A DNA stretch of 19,375 nt from CAMQVM01 sp044433365 (GTDB lineage Bacteria > Bacteroidota > Bacteroidia > Bacteroidales > Rikenellaceae): assembly GCA_044433365.1 (NCBI GenBank), contig JAWXTR010000057.1, positions 1 through 19,375 on the forward strand. The letters are read 5' to 3'. The position numbers were made by a program, and so were the translations under genes. Of this stretch, positions 6,239-14,531 are shown piece after piece. The notes below the pieces were generated by a model that was given only the letters and a program-made list of their open reading frames with translations, was not told the origin of the DNA and ran no database searches. How positions within the stretch are numbered: the stretch's first letter is position 1; each line of letters starts with the position of its first letter.

Positions 6239-7639
6239 ATGAGTAGTTTACCTCCAAAATTTGTAGAGAGGATTAAGGTTGAGCTAGGTGAGGCTCAATC
6301 TAATTGTTTGTTTGCAGCCTTAGATGGTGAGGCGTCTATTTCGGTGCGTTATAATCGTTTAAAAGCTTCAACACCAGATAGTTTTGATAGAGTAGTGTGG
6401 TCGAAAGATGGAATATATCTTGAAAAAAGACCTGTATTTACCATTGATCCGCACTTTCATTCAGGTTGTTACTATCCACAAGAGGCTAGCTCGATGTTTT
6501 TGGAGCAGATAGTCGATAGATTTGTGGTAGAGGGTGAAGAAAATGGTCAAAATATCTTAGCTTTAGATTTATGTGCAGCACCAGGGGGTAAAAGTACAAT
6601 ATTGGCAACTGCACTAAGCGAAAAAGGATTTTTGGTGGCAAATGAAACAATAAAATCGAGAGCTAAAATACTACAAGAGAACATTATAAAGTGGGGAACA
6701 GGCAATGTAGCTGTCACTAGCAACGACTCCGAAGATTTTAGAAAATTAGGAGCTATTTTCGACCTAATTGTAGTAGATACACCCTGCTCAGGCGAGGGAA
6801 TGTTTAGAAAAGATAAAAAGGCAAGAGAAGAGTGGAGTAGTGAGGCTGTAGAGCTTTGTGCACAGCGAAGTAGGCGTATTGTTGCAAATGCTTTTGAAGC
6901 CCTAAAAGAGGGTGGAGTGCTCGTATATTCAACTTGTACCTTTAACCGCAGTGAGGATGAGGATATAATCAGATGGATTACCGAAAATTATGAGGTTGAG
7001 AACTTCGAAATTCAAAAATCTGATAGCTGGACGATGCTTCAAACAGTAGAGTGCGGAGTGGATTGCTACAAATTTATGCCACATCTAACACGTGGTGAGG
7101 GGCTTTTTATGGCAGCAGTGCGAAAGTTATCACCTACAAAAGAGATTAATTTCTCAGGCAGTAAGAAAAAGACAAAAACTAAAGGAAAAGCGAAAAATGA
7201 GGGGTTTGACGCTATCTCTAAAGAGGAGATGGCGATAGCTTCGAAATATATATTAAATAGTGAGAATTTCAATTTTTTGAAATTTAACGAGAAAGTACAT
7301 ATAGTAGATAGTGATTGGGTAAATATGCTCAGCTACATAAAAGAGCGACTATATCTGCTCTATTATGGAGTAGAAATAGGCGAATTTTTCGGAAAAACTC
7401 TAAAACCAGCCCATCCTTTAGCACTTTCGGTTCATCTAAATAGAGAGTCGGTGCCTATGGTAGAGGTTGAAAAGGAGGTAGCTCTCGAATTTCTACGCAA
7501 AAAGAGTATAGATGCCGAGCCTTTTTCGGAGGGTATAAATTTGGTATGCTTTGAGGGGCAGCCAATTGGTTACGTAAAACGCATAGGGGCAAGAGTCAAT
7601 AATCTTTTCCCAAAAGAGTATAGAATTTTAAATTTATAG
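6239..7639 (+). CDS. rsmF: RNA cytosine-C5 methyltransferase, RsmF type (NOL1/NOP2/Sun family)
   Basis: A 466-residue SAM-dependent enzyme that methylates a cytosine at C5 in RNA; E. coli RsmF acts on 16S rRNA C1407. Seen: N-terminal substrate domain, SAM-binding LDLCAAPGGKST (109-120), VVDTPCSGEG with the product-release cysteine C183, and YSTCTF with the nucleophilic cysteine C233. A lysine-rich linker (about 307-320) leads to a C-terminal RsmF-type RNA-binding domain. Length is close to E. coli RsmF (479). The two-cysteine arrangement shows m5C chemistry. The family is certain; the rRNA position is taken from the homologue and could differ. serB starts 8 bp after the stop codon, so they form one transcription unit, though the functions are unrelated. 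Confidence 0.85.
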   Translation: MSSLPPKFVERIKVELGEAQSNCLFAALDGEASISVRYNRLKASTPDSFDRVVWSKDGIYLEKRPVFTIDPHFHSGCYYPQEASSMFLEQIVDRFVVEGEENGQNILALDLCAAPGGKSTILATALSEKGFLVANETIKSRAKILQENIIKWGTGNVAVTSNDSEDFRKLGAIFDLIVVDTPCSGEGMFRKDKKAREEWSSEAVELCAQRSRRIVANAFEALKEGGVLVYSTCTFNRSEDEDIIRWITENYEVENFEIQKSDSWTMLQTVECGVDCYKFMPHLTRGEGLFMAAVRKLSPTKEINFSGSKKKTKTKGKAKNEGFDAISKEEMAIASKYILNSENFNFLKFNEKVHIVDSDWVNMLSYIKERLYLLYYGVEIGEFFGKTLKPAHPLALSVHLNRESVPMVEVEKEVALEFLRKKSIDAEPFSEGINLVCFEGQPIGYVKRIGARVNNLFPKEYRILNL

Positions 7640-7647
7640 TTATAATA

Positions 7648-8868
7648 ATGGATAACAATATTGAGATAATCCAGATTAATATCTCAGGAGGAGATAGACC
7701 TGGAGTGACAAGTGAACTAACACAAATTCTTGCAAACTACAACGCCTTTATCTTAGATATAGGTCAAGCAAACATTCATCAATCTTTAGCATTAGGCATA
7801 CTTTTCCGTACCACCAAAGATAAAGCAGGTGATATAATGAAAGATTTGCTATTTAAGGCTTACGAACTTGATATAAACATCAAATTTACCCCAATTAGTG
7901 AGGAGGCATACGAAAATTGGGTCACACTACAGGGTAAAAATCGCTATATCATAATGCTTCTTGGTAGAAATATCACAGCTAACCAGATTAGCTCAGTTTC
8001 GCAGATTATTTTGGATCAAGAGCTAAATATCGACTCTATAATGCGTCTTACAGGTCGTATTCCGCTTGACGAGACCAAACGTGCGCCAAAAGCGTGTGTA
8101 GAGCTTTCAGTCCGTGGTAATCCTAGAGATAAAACCTTAATGCAGCAGCAGTTTATGGAGTTATCAAATAGCCTTGAGATAGATATTTCAATGCAGTTAG
8201 ACGATATGTTCCGTCGTACTCGCAGGTTAATATGTTTTGATATGGATTCTACTCTAATCGAAACCGAAGTAATCGACGAACTAGCCGAAAGAGCAGGTGT
8301 CGGCGATGAGGTAAGAGCCATTACAGAGTCGGCAATGCGTGGTGAAATCGATTTTAATGAGAGTTTCGTTCGTCGTGTAGCGATGTTAAAAGGGTTGGAT
8401 ATAAGTGTAATGCAAGAGATTGCCGAAAATTTACCAATTACCGAAGGGTTAGAGAGACTAATGAGAATCTTAAAACGTGTAGGCTTTAAAACAGCTATAC
8501 TTTCGGGCGGATTTACATATTTTGGACGTTATCTTCAACAAAAATATGGCTTCGACTACGTGTATGCCAACGACCTTGAAATAGAGAACGGAAAGCTCAC
8601 AGGTCGCCACTTAGGAGATATTGTAGATGGTAAACGTAAAGCCGAGCTGCTTAACGTAATGGCACAGGTAGAGCGCATAGATATTGCTCAAACTGTTGCA
8701 GTTGGCGATGGTGCCAACGATTTACCAATGCTAAGTAGAGCAGGTCTTGGCATCGCTTTCCATGCAAAACCAAAAGTGCGTGAAAATGCTCGACAATCTA
8801 TCTCGACTATCGGGCTTGATGGTATTTTATACTTTCTTGGATTAAAGGATTCAAATCTAAATTTCTAG
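7648..8868 (+). CDS. serB: Phosphoserine phosphatase with tandem ACT domains
   Basis: A 406-residue cytoplasmic HAD phosphatase performing the last step of serine synthesis, O-phosphoserine to serine and phosphate. Seen: two ACT-type regulatory segments at about 5-80 and 98-175, then the HAD core with FDMDST (197-202; D198 nucleophile and D200 acid/base), the motif II serine in LSGGF (285-289), and metal-binding GDGANDLP (353-360). This ACT-ACT-HAD layout is a common SerB form and suggests feedback control by an amino acid, presumably serine. Start ATG at 7648 lies 8 bp after the methyltransferase stop, so it depends on that gene's promoter. The protein looks complete and unmodified. Confidence 0.95.
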   Translation: MDNNIEIIQINISGGDRPGVTSELTQILANYNAFILDIGQANIHQSLALGILFRTTKDKAGDIMKDLLFKAYELDINIKFTPISEEAYENWVTLQGKNRYIIMLLGRNITANQISSVSQIILDQELNIDSIMRLTGRIPLDETKRAPKACVELSVRGNPRDKTLMQQQFMELSNSLEIDISMQLDDMFRRTRRLICFDMDSTLIETEVIDELAERAGVGDEVRAITESAMRGEIDFNESFVRRVAMLKGLDISVMQEIAENLPITEGLERLMRILKRVGFKTAILSGGFTYFGRYLQQKYGFDYVYANDLEIENGKLTGRHLGDIVDGKRKAELLNVMAQVERIDIAQTVAVGDGANDLPMLSRAGLGIAFHAKPKVRENARQSISTIGLDGILYFLGLKDSNLNF

Positions 8869-8992
8869 TAAAAAACGTGTTGTATTTTTAACAATCTCGT
8901 AAAAAACTGAAAAAATATATAAAAAATAAAATTTTTTTTATACTAGTTTGGTGGTTTGCTTGTAGATTGAAACAATAACGACAATAAATATT

Positions 8993-9033
8993 AAAAATTG
9001 CAATAAAATAGAATTATTGCAATTTTTTTTTTT
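8993..9033 (+). terminator. Intrinsic terminator hairpin after serB
   Basis: A perfect 13-bp stem, 8993-9005 with 9015-9027, a 9-nt loop and an 11-T tract at 9023-9033. It begins about 124 bp after the serB stop. Stem composition resembles the hairpin at 6169-6207 (AAAAATTG followed by a purine-rich turn), suggesting a common terminator type in this genome. Confidence 0.7.
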
Positions 9034-9348
9034 CTCCATATCAAAAAAATGGTTCACGATTAACATTTTTTTAATTATGACGGATTGTAATAAAAATAAT
9101 ATATGTAGTTTCGGATTGTTATTAGCGTGCTCTATTTTAACATTAAATTAATATTCTTACGTTTCTCTATTACCCTAATTTAGTGGTAATTACATTTGGT
9201 AGATTAAAAAACTATTTCTAACTTCACACTCGTTAAGGTTCTAAAAATAGTGTCAAAATGTAATGCAAAAAATGTTTTACACTATTGTATTAGCAAAATG
9301 AAAAATTAGTAAATAAATAATTATTGTTCAATTTTAAATCAGACGCGC
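9034..9348 (+). promoter_or_regulatory. SusC upstream region with -7 box and leader hairpin
   Basis: No gene is visible here or in the rest of 8869-9348. TACATTTG at 9191-9198 matches TAnnTTTG fully; no clear -33 TTG is present. A transcript from near 9204 would have a leader of about 145 nt. Within it, 9211-9224 (ACTATTTCTAACTT) pairs with 9235-9251 with a few bulged bases, giving a hairpin near the 5' end. Long structured leaders occur in front of other SusC genes and are control points in some; that role here is inference. Confidence 0.4.
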
Positions 9349-12300
9349 ATGAAAAGATTTACTTCTATGCTTGTACTTGTTTTTGTAATGTCGGCTACTT
9401 TCGTATTAGCTCAGACACGTCAACTTGCAGGTACCGTAAGATCAGCTGATGATAACATGCCAGTTGCTGGTGCAACTGTTATCGTTACTGGCACATCAAC
9501 AGGTGCAGTTACCGACGAGAATGGTAACTATGTAATTAAAAATGTAAATGGAGCAGTTTCTCTAACTGTAAACTTCTTTGGTTTTGAGCCAGCAGTAGCA
9601 GAAGTTTCTCCAAGTGCAACAACTCAAGATTTCTTACTTTCAGCAGACGCTCTTAATGTACAAGAGGTTGTTGTAACAGGTATGGGTCTTACTCGTGAAA
9701 AGAAAGCTCTTGGTTACGCAGTACAAGAGGTAGATGGTGAGGAGCTAGCAAAAGTACGTACTGGTAACGTTGTTACATCAATGTCTGGTCGTGTTGCTGG
9801 TGTTCAAATTACATCTGCTTCTGGACAACTTGGTGGTGGTTCGAGAATCAACATCCGTGGTAATACCTCTCTTACAGGTAATAACCAACCACTATTCGTA
9901 GTTGACGGTGTGCCTATCTCAAATGAGGACTACTCAGACAACAGTTATAACCAAGGTAACCTTGCAGCAGATATTCCTGCTGACGATATCGAAAGTATGT
10001 CGGTTCTTAAAGGTGCTTCTGCAACTGCTATCTACGGTTCACGTGGTGCTAATGGTGTGGTACTTATCACAACTAAAAAAGGTAAACAAGGTTCTAAAAC
10101 TTTCGGTGTAAGTGTTAACTCTTCTGTAGCACTTGACAAAGTTTCTACTGTTCCAGTATATCAACAAGTATATGGTGGTGGTTCTGGTGGTACTTTCGAA
10201 ACTATCACAATCGATGGTAAATCTTACAACTATCCTAATATGGATGTTGATGAATCTTGGGGTCCTAAATTCGATGAAAGTGTAATGCACTTAACTTGGA
10301 ACTCTTTTGATGAGTGGGATACAGAAAACTATATGGTAGAAAAACCTTGGATTTATCCAGAAAATGACTACACTACTTACTACAAAACTGGTGTAACTTT
10401 AACTAACAATATCCAAGTTACTGGTTCAGATCAAAACTACTCTTACCGTTTGTCTTACACAAATTCAAATCAAACAGGTACAACAGAAAACTCTGAGTCA
10501 AAAAGCAACACAGTATCTTTCAACGTAACTTCTAAAATGAATGATTACCTTGATTCATGGGCTAGCGGTAGCTACGTTTCTACTCAAACTCTAGGTCGTG
10601 CTCAAGTTGGTTACTCTGGTGGTACTCTTTACCAATGGATTCACACAGAGCTTGACTACTCTGACCTTAGAGATTATCAAAACCCTGACGGTACTCAAAG
10701 AACTTGGAACCGTAACTCTTGGGATGATTCATCTGCAGCATTTGCTGACAACCCTTTCTGGAATCTTTACAAAAACTATCAAAGTGATAGCCGTAACCGT
10801 TTCTTTGGTAATGGTGGTGTAAATATTAACCCATTTGATGGTTTCAAAATCACTGGTCGTGTAGGTGTTGATACATACACTAACCAAGCTGAATATCGTA
10901 CAGCTTCAGGTGGTTCAGGTACTTCTAGCTATGAGTTAGTTAACCGTACATACACAGAGATTAATATGGACCTTTATGCATCTTACAACAAGCGTTTTGC
11001 TGACGATTTACTAGGTGTAAGTGCAATGATTGGTACAAACTCAAATGACCGTAAATATGGCTACTCTGGTGGTTACACAAATAGTGGTCTTATCGTTCCT
11101 GACTTCTTCCAACTTTCAAACTCTACTGTAACAGCTACAACTTACGATAACAAAAACTGGAGACGTATCAATGCAGTATATGGTAACTTTACTGTTGACT
11201 ACAACCAAATCGTTTACTTAGATGTTACTGCTCGTAACGACTGGTCGTCTACACTTCCTGCTGCAAACCGTTCTTACTTCTATCCATCGGCTAACCTTAG
11301 TCTTATCCTTTCGGAGCTAGGTTCTCTTAAAGATATCTCTTGGTTAGACTTTGCTAAAGTACGTGGTGGTTATGCTGTTGTTGGTAATGATGCTGATCCT
11401 TACAACACAACTGACTATATGAGTATCAATACTGCATTTGGTTCAGACGTTATGTTCTCTATCCCTACAACTCTTAGTAACTCTGATCTTCTTCCAGAGA
11501 AAACTAAATCGTGGGAGGTTGGTCTTGAAGCACAATTCTTAAACCGTCGTTTAGGTTTTGACCTTGCTTACTACCAAAAACGCACAATCAACCAAATTAT
11601 CCCTGCTACAGTATCGCAAGCTACTGGTTACGCATACCAATACATCAATGCTGGTGAGCTTTACAATAGTGGTGTTGAACTTACTATCAACGCAACTCCA
11701 GTTCAAACAAAATCTGGTTTCCGTTGGGATGCTCAATTCAACGTTGCAACTCTAAATACTGAGGTTGTTGAGATCAACGACGATATTCAAACTGTATCTT
11801 TAAGCTCTAGCTTCTTCTCTGTTAGCTCTCTTGCAGTAGTTGGTCAATCTTATCCAATGCTTTATGGTGTTAACTATGTATATGGTGAAAATGGTGAAAA
11901 ACTTATCGACCCAGAGACTGGTTTATACCAAACAAGTTCAAGCGAAGCGATTGCTAAAGTTACTCCAGACTTTACAGCTGGTTTCTCTAGTTCATTCTCT
12001 TACAAAGGCTTCGATTTAAGCTTCTTATTAGATATGCAAATGGGTGGTCACATCTACTACGGTTCTTACAGATATGGTCTTGGTTCTGGTATCTTATACG
12101 AATCAGCACTTCCAACTAACGTTCCTGGTAGAACAGGTAATATGCGTGATGAAGAGTCGGGCGAAGGTGCAACTGGTGGTTGGATTTGTGAAGGTGTGTA
12201 TGGTAATGCTGATGGTGAGTATGTTGATGCAAGTGGTAATACAAGTAGCACAGCAGTTAAAAACGAAACTATCATTGCTGGTATGGATTACGCTAACTTC

Positions 12301-12573
12301 CATGAGTCTTGTGATGCTATCGATATCTTTAAATCTGACTACTTAAAACTTCGTGAGGTTCGTTTAGGCTACACAGTTCCTTCTAAATTAACTGGTCCTA
12401 TCAAAGATGTTCGTCTATCAGCTTATGGTCGTAACCTTGCTACTTGGATGACTGACCAAGACAACTTTGACCCAGAATATATACAAAGTGCAAGTGCAAA
12501 TGGTCAAGGTATTGAGGGTGGTTATGCTCCAACAACTCGTACATTTGGTTTTAGTATCGGATTCAACTTCTAA
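9349..12573 (+). CDS. SusC/RagA-type TonB-dependent outer-membrane transporter
   Basis: A 1,074-residue outer-membrane porin that imports oligosaccharides, peptides or similar nutrients with energy from TonB, working under a SusD-like lid. Seen: signal peptide ending near VLAQT (cleavage after about 21), a carboxypeptidase-regulatory-like beta domain (about 24-100), a TonB box VQEVVVTG at 104-111, and the plug domain with INIRGNTSL and FVVDGVPI (183-190). The SusC signature KGASATAIYGSRGANGVV lies near 221-238, then a long beta-barrel ends in GFNF with the terminal aromatic residue. Length is typical. GGT, CGT and AAC codons look enriched, suggesting high expression. The SusD partner begins 40 bp downstream. 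No ECF sigma factor, anti-sigma factor, hybrid two-component regulator or degradative enzyme is adjacent, so the substrate cannot be assigned. Confidence 0.96.
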   Translation: MKRFTSMLVLVFVMSATFVLAQTRQLAGTVRSADDNMPVAGATVIVTGTSTGAVTDENGNYVIKNVNGAVSLTVNFFGFEPAVAEVSPSATTQDFLLSADALNVQEVVVTGMGLTREKKALGYAVQEVDGEELAKVRTGNVVTSMSGRVAGVQITSASGQLGGGSRINIRGNTSLTGNNQPLFVVDGVPISNEDYSDNSYNQGNLAADIPADDIESMSVLKGASATAIYGSRGANGVVLITTKKGKQGSKTFGVSVNSSVALDKVSTVPVYQQVYGGGSGGTFETITIDGKSYNYPNMDVDESWGPKFDESVMHLTWNSFDEWDTENYMVEKPWIYPENDYTTYYKTGVTLTNNIQVTGSDQNYSYRLSYTNSNQTGTTENSESKSNTVSFNVTSKMNDYLDSWASGSYVSTQTLGRAQVGYSGGTLYQWIHTELDYSDLRDYQNPDGTQRTWNRNSWDDSSAAFADNPFWNLYKNYQSDSRNRFFGNGGVNINPFDGFKITGRVGVDTYTNQAEYRTASGGSGTSSYELVNRTYTEINMDLYASYNKRFADDLLGVSAMIGTNSNDRKYGYSGGYTNSGLIVPDFFQLSNSTVTATTYDNKNWRRINAVYGNFTVDYNQIVYLDVTARNDWSSTLPAANRSYFYPSANLSLILSELGSLKDISWLDFAKVRGGYAVVGNDADPYNTTDYMSINTAFGSDVMFSIPTTLSNSDLLPEKTKSWEVGLEAQFLNRRLGFDLAYYQKRTINQIIPATVSQATGYAYQYINAGELYNSGVELTINATPVQTKSGFRWDAQFNVATLNTEVVEINDDIQTVSLSSSFFSVSSLAVVGQSYPMLYGVNYVYGENGEKLIDPETGLYQTSSSEAIAKVTPDFTAGFSSSFSYKGFDLSFLLDMQMGGHIYYGSYRYGLGSGILYESALPTNVPGRTGNMRDEESGEGATGGWICEGVYGNADGEYVDASGNTSSTAVKNETIIAGMDYANFHESCDAIDIFKSDYLKLREVRLGYTVPSKLTGPIKDVRLSAYGRNLATWMTDQDNFDPEYIQSASANGQGIEGGYAPTTRTFGFSIGFNF

Positions 12574-12613
12574 GATAATTTTTAAGGTCGAAACTAATTA
12601 AAATAGGAAAAAA

Positions 12614-14242
12614 ATGAATATATATAGAAAAATATTAATGACTGTTGGTGTTGCAGCTACTACGCTAATCTCTTCTTGTGACAAAAAATTCGATGAGATT
12701 AACACCAATCCAAATGATCCAACAGAGGTTTCTACTGATGGCTTGATGACTCAAACTCAGAGAAATATTGCTTACACTTTTGGTAATGGTTGGTATGGTT
12801 TAAGACTAAAAGGTATTATGTGTCAACACTGGGCACAGCCTATCTACTCTGATGAAGATAATTACAACTTTAGTTCACGTGCAAGTACAATTTATGTATA
12901 CTTTAACTATGCATATCTTTACTCACAACAACTACAAGAGATTATCGATCTTTGTGAAGCAAATCCACTATCTATGTCTGTTTATGGTGATGCAGATGCA
13001 CAGATAGCTTCAGCTAAGATTCTTCAATGTATGATGATGCTTCAAGTAGTAGAGACTTTTGGTGATGTTCCTTATTCTCAAGCAAACAACATCCTTGAGT
13101 ATCCAACTCCAGCTTACGATGATCAAGAGTCTATCTACAAAGATATCATCGAAAAACTTAAAACTTATGCTGCTGACTTAGAAGGTTGTGGTGATGCTTG
13201 GGTTGCTGGTGATATTCTTTTAGACGGTGATAGTGAAAAATGGATGAGATTTGCAAACTCACTTCGTCTACGTACTGCAATGCGTCTTTCAAACTTCGAT
13301 CCTACATACTCTGCAACTGAAGCTGCTGCTGCTATTGCATCAGGTGTTATGGAATCTAATGATGACAACGCTGTATTCGAATTTATCGGGGTAGGTTCTC
13401 CAGGACAACATCCAACTTACTCAGGACAACAAACTCGTATCGACTACATCATGTCGGCTCAGTTTGTAGATCTTCTAAAAGGTTACGACAACGATCTTAT
13501 CGGTTTCAAAAATCCATTCTCTGGTATTGTTGACCCACGTTTATCAATCTTTGCTCTTTCTCCAAATCAAATCGCTGCAGGTGTTGATCCAATGTCAGTT
13601 CTTGGTATGCCTTACGGTGTTGATGCTGGTAATGCTAATACTGTTTGGGTTGATGTTAAATCAAACACTGATAATGTTATTATCTATAACTTTAAAACTG
13701 GTAGTTTAACAGAGAATGATATACCTCGTCCAATGCAAGCAGACTTTATCACAACTTACTTCGACTACGCTAACGTTGCGTTCCTTGATTCAGAGTTAAG
13801 TGGTTATGATGCTGCTAAATTTGAAGCTGGTATGACTGCTTCAATGGAAATGTGGGAGGTAGATGCTGATTCTGCTGCTGAATATATTGCTAAAGTTATG
13901 GCTCTATTTAACGCTGCTGATACTGAGATGAAAAAAGAGATTCTTTTCACTCAAAAGTATATCCACAACTATGGTCACTGCGAGTATGAGGCTTACCAAG
14001 AGGTTGTTCGTTCAGGTTATCCTAAATCAATCCTAGTTGGTGGTGATGCTGCTGCTGTTGCTGATGGCGAAACTTACTACTTTGAGCCATACCAAGGTGA
14101 AAAAGTGTTTATCCAACGTTTTCCTTACGCTCTTACTGAGTATAACTACAACGGTGCAAGCGTAGCTGATGCAGTTGCAAACATGGGTGGTAGCGACCGT
14201 TATGATGTGCCACTTATCTACTCTATCTTATACAAAAAATAG
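12614..14242 (+). CDS. SusD/RagB-type nutrient-binding outer-membrane lipoprotein
   Basis: A 542-residue surface lipoprotein that captures substrate and closes the SusC porin. Seen: short basic start, hydrophobic segment and lipobox ISSC with the acylated cysteine at 22. This is followed by DKKFDEINTNPNDPTE, whose charged residues next to the cysteine fit a surface-export signal and whose NTNPNDPT is characteristic of the SusD-like_2 branch (PF12771 type, by recognition and not by search). The rest is alpha-helical with TPR-like character, for example around AKILQCMMMLQVVETFGDVPYSQA. Length fits. Encoded 40 bp after susC and followed by a strong terminator, so the pair forms one transcription unit. 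Members of this branch have been linked to varied substrates, so sugar and peptide are both possible here. Confidence 0.93.
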   Translation: MNIYRKILMTVGVAATTLISSCDKKFDEINTNPNDPTEVSTDGLMTQTQRNIAYTFGNGWYGLRLKGIMCQHWAQPIYSDEDNYNFSSRASTIYVYFNYAYLYSQQLQEIIDLCEANPLSMSVYGDADAQIASAKILQCMMMLQVVETFGDVPYSQANNILEYPTPAYDDQESIYKDIIEKLKTYAADLEGCGDAWVAGDILLDGDSEKWMRFANSLRLRTAMRLSNFDPTYSATEAAAAIASGVMESNDDNAVFEFIGVGSPGQHPTYSGQQTRIDYIMSAQFVDLLKGYDNDLIGFKNPFSGIVDPRLSIFALSPNQIAAGVDPMSVLGMPYGVDAGNANTVWVDVKSNTDNVIIYNFKTGSLTENDIPRPMQADFITTYFDYANVAFLDSELSGYDAAKFEAGMTASMEMWEVDADSAAEYIAKVMALFNAADTEMKKEILFTQKYIHNYGHCEYEAYQEVVRSGYPKSILVGGDAAAVADGETYYFEPYQGEKVFIQRFPYALTEYNYNGASVADAVANMGGSDRYDVPLIYSILYKK

Positions 14243-14266
14243 TATTTAGTATAGATTCAATTTTTT

Positions 14267-14296
14267 AGACCGTCCTTTTAGGGCGGTCTTTTTTTT
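14267..14296 (+). terminator. Strong intrinsic terminator of the SusC/SusD unit
   Basis: AGACCGTCC at 14267-14275 pairs with GGGCGGTCT at 14281-14289 (one G-U pair) around TTTTA, followed by an 8-T run. It lies 24 bp after the SusD stop codon. On the other strand only a short run of U would follow, so the converging efflux genes are not clearly served by it. Confidence 0.9.
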
Positions 14297-14323
14297 AGCG
14301 GAATTTTTAATTGTAACACACAG

Positions 14324-14484
14324 GTAGAGACGTTGGGTCCAACGTCTGTAATCGAACTTTACCGAACCCAGCCGACCCCTACCCACTGCTTCTGAGTAAT
14401 CTATTTGTTTGCTTCGTAGAATATTTAGACGTTGTGTACAACGTCTGTAATCGAACCCCTGTAATCGAACTTTACCGAACCCAG
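14324..14484. repeat. REP-like palindromes and 26-bp direct repeats
   Basis: Two short hairpins share the stem AGACGTTG/CAACGTCT: 14328-14347 (loop GGTC) and 14427-14446 (loop TGTA). Each is followed by CTGTAATCGAAC. A 26-bp block is repeated exactly at 14346-14371 and 14459-14484, with extra CCGAAC/TCGAAC fragments up to about 14502. It is locally richer in G and C than its surroundings. GTAGAGACGTTG-type palindromes are known as repeated extragenic elements in several bacterial groups, so this looks like a local cluster of such elements between convergent operons. Confidence 0.8.
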
Positions 14485-14531
14485 TAACCGAACTCTGTCG
14501 AACTATTCAAATTTCAGGGCGGTTTTTAATT

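Noticed and set aside
12044..12346. Open frames opposite and alongside susC (for example 12066-12275 and 12103-12303 on the - strand)
   Set aside because: They lie fully inside the SusC coding sequence, show no motifs or signals, and have compositions expected of shifted reading of a biased gene.
14503..14531. Second terminator suggested by CAGGGCGGTTTTT near 14515-14527
   Set aside because: It resembles half of the SusD terminator but has no matching left arm, and it lies on the wrong strand for the channel gene.
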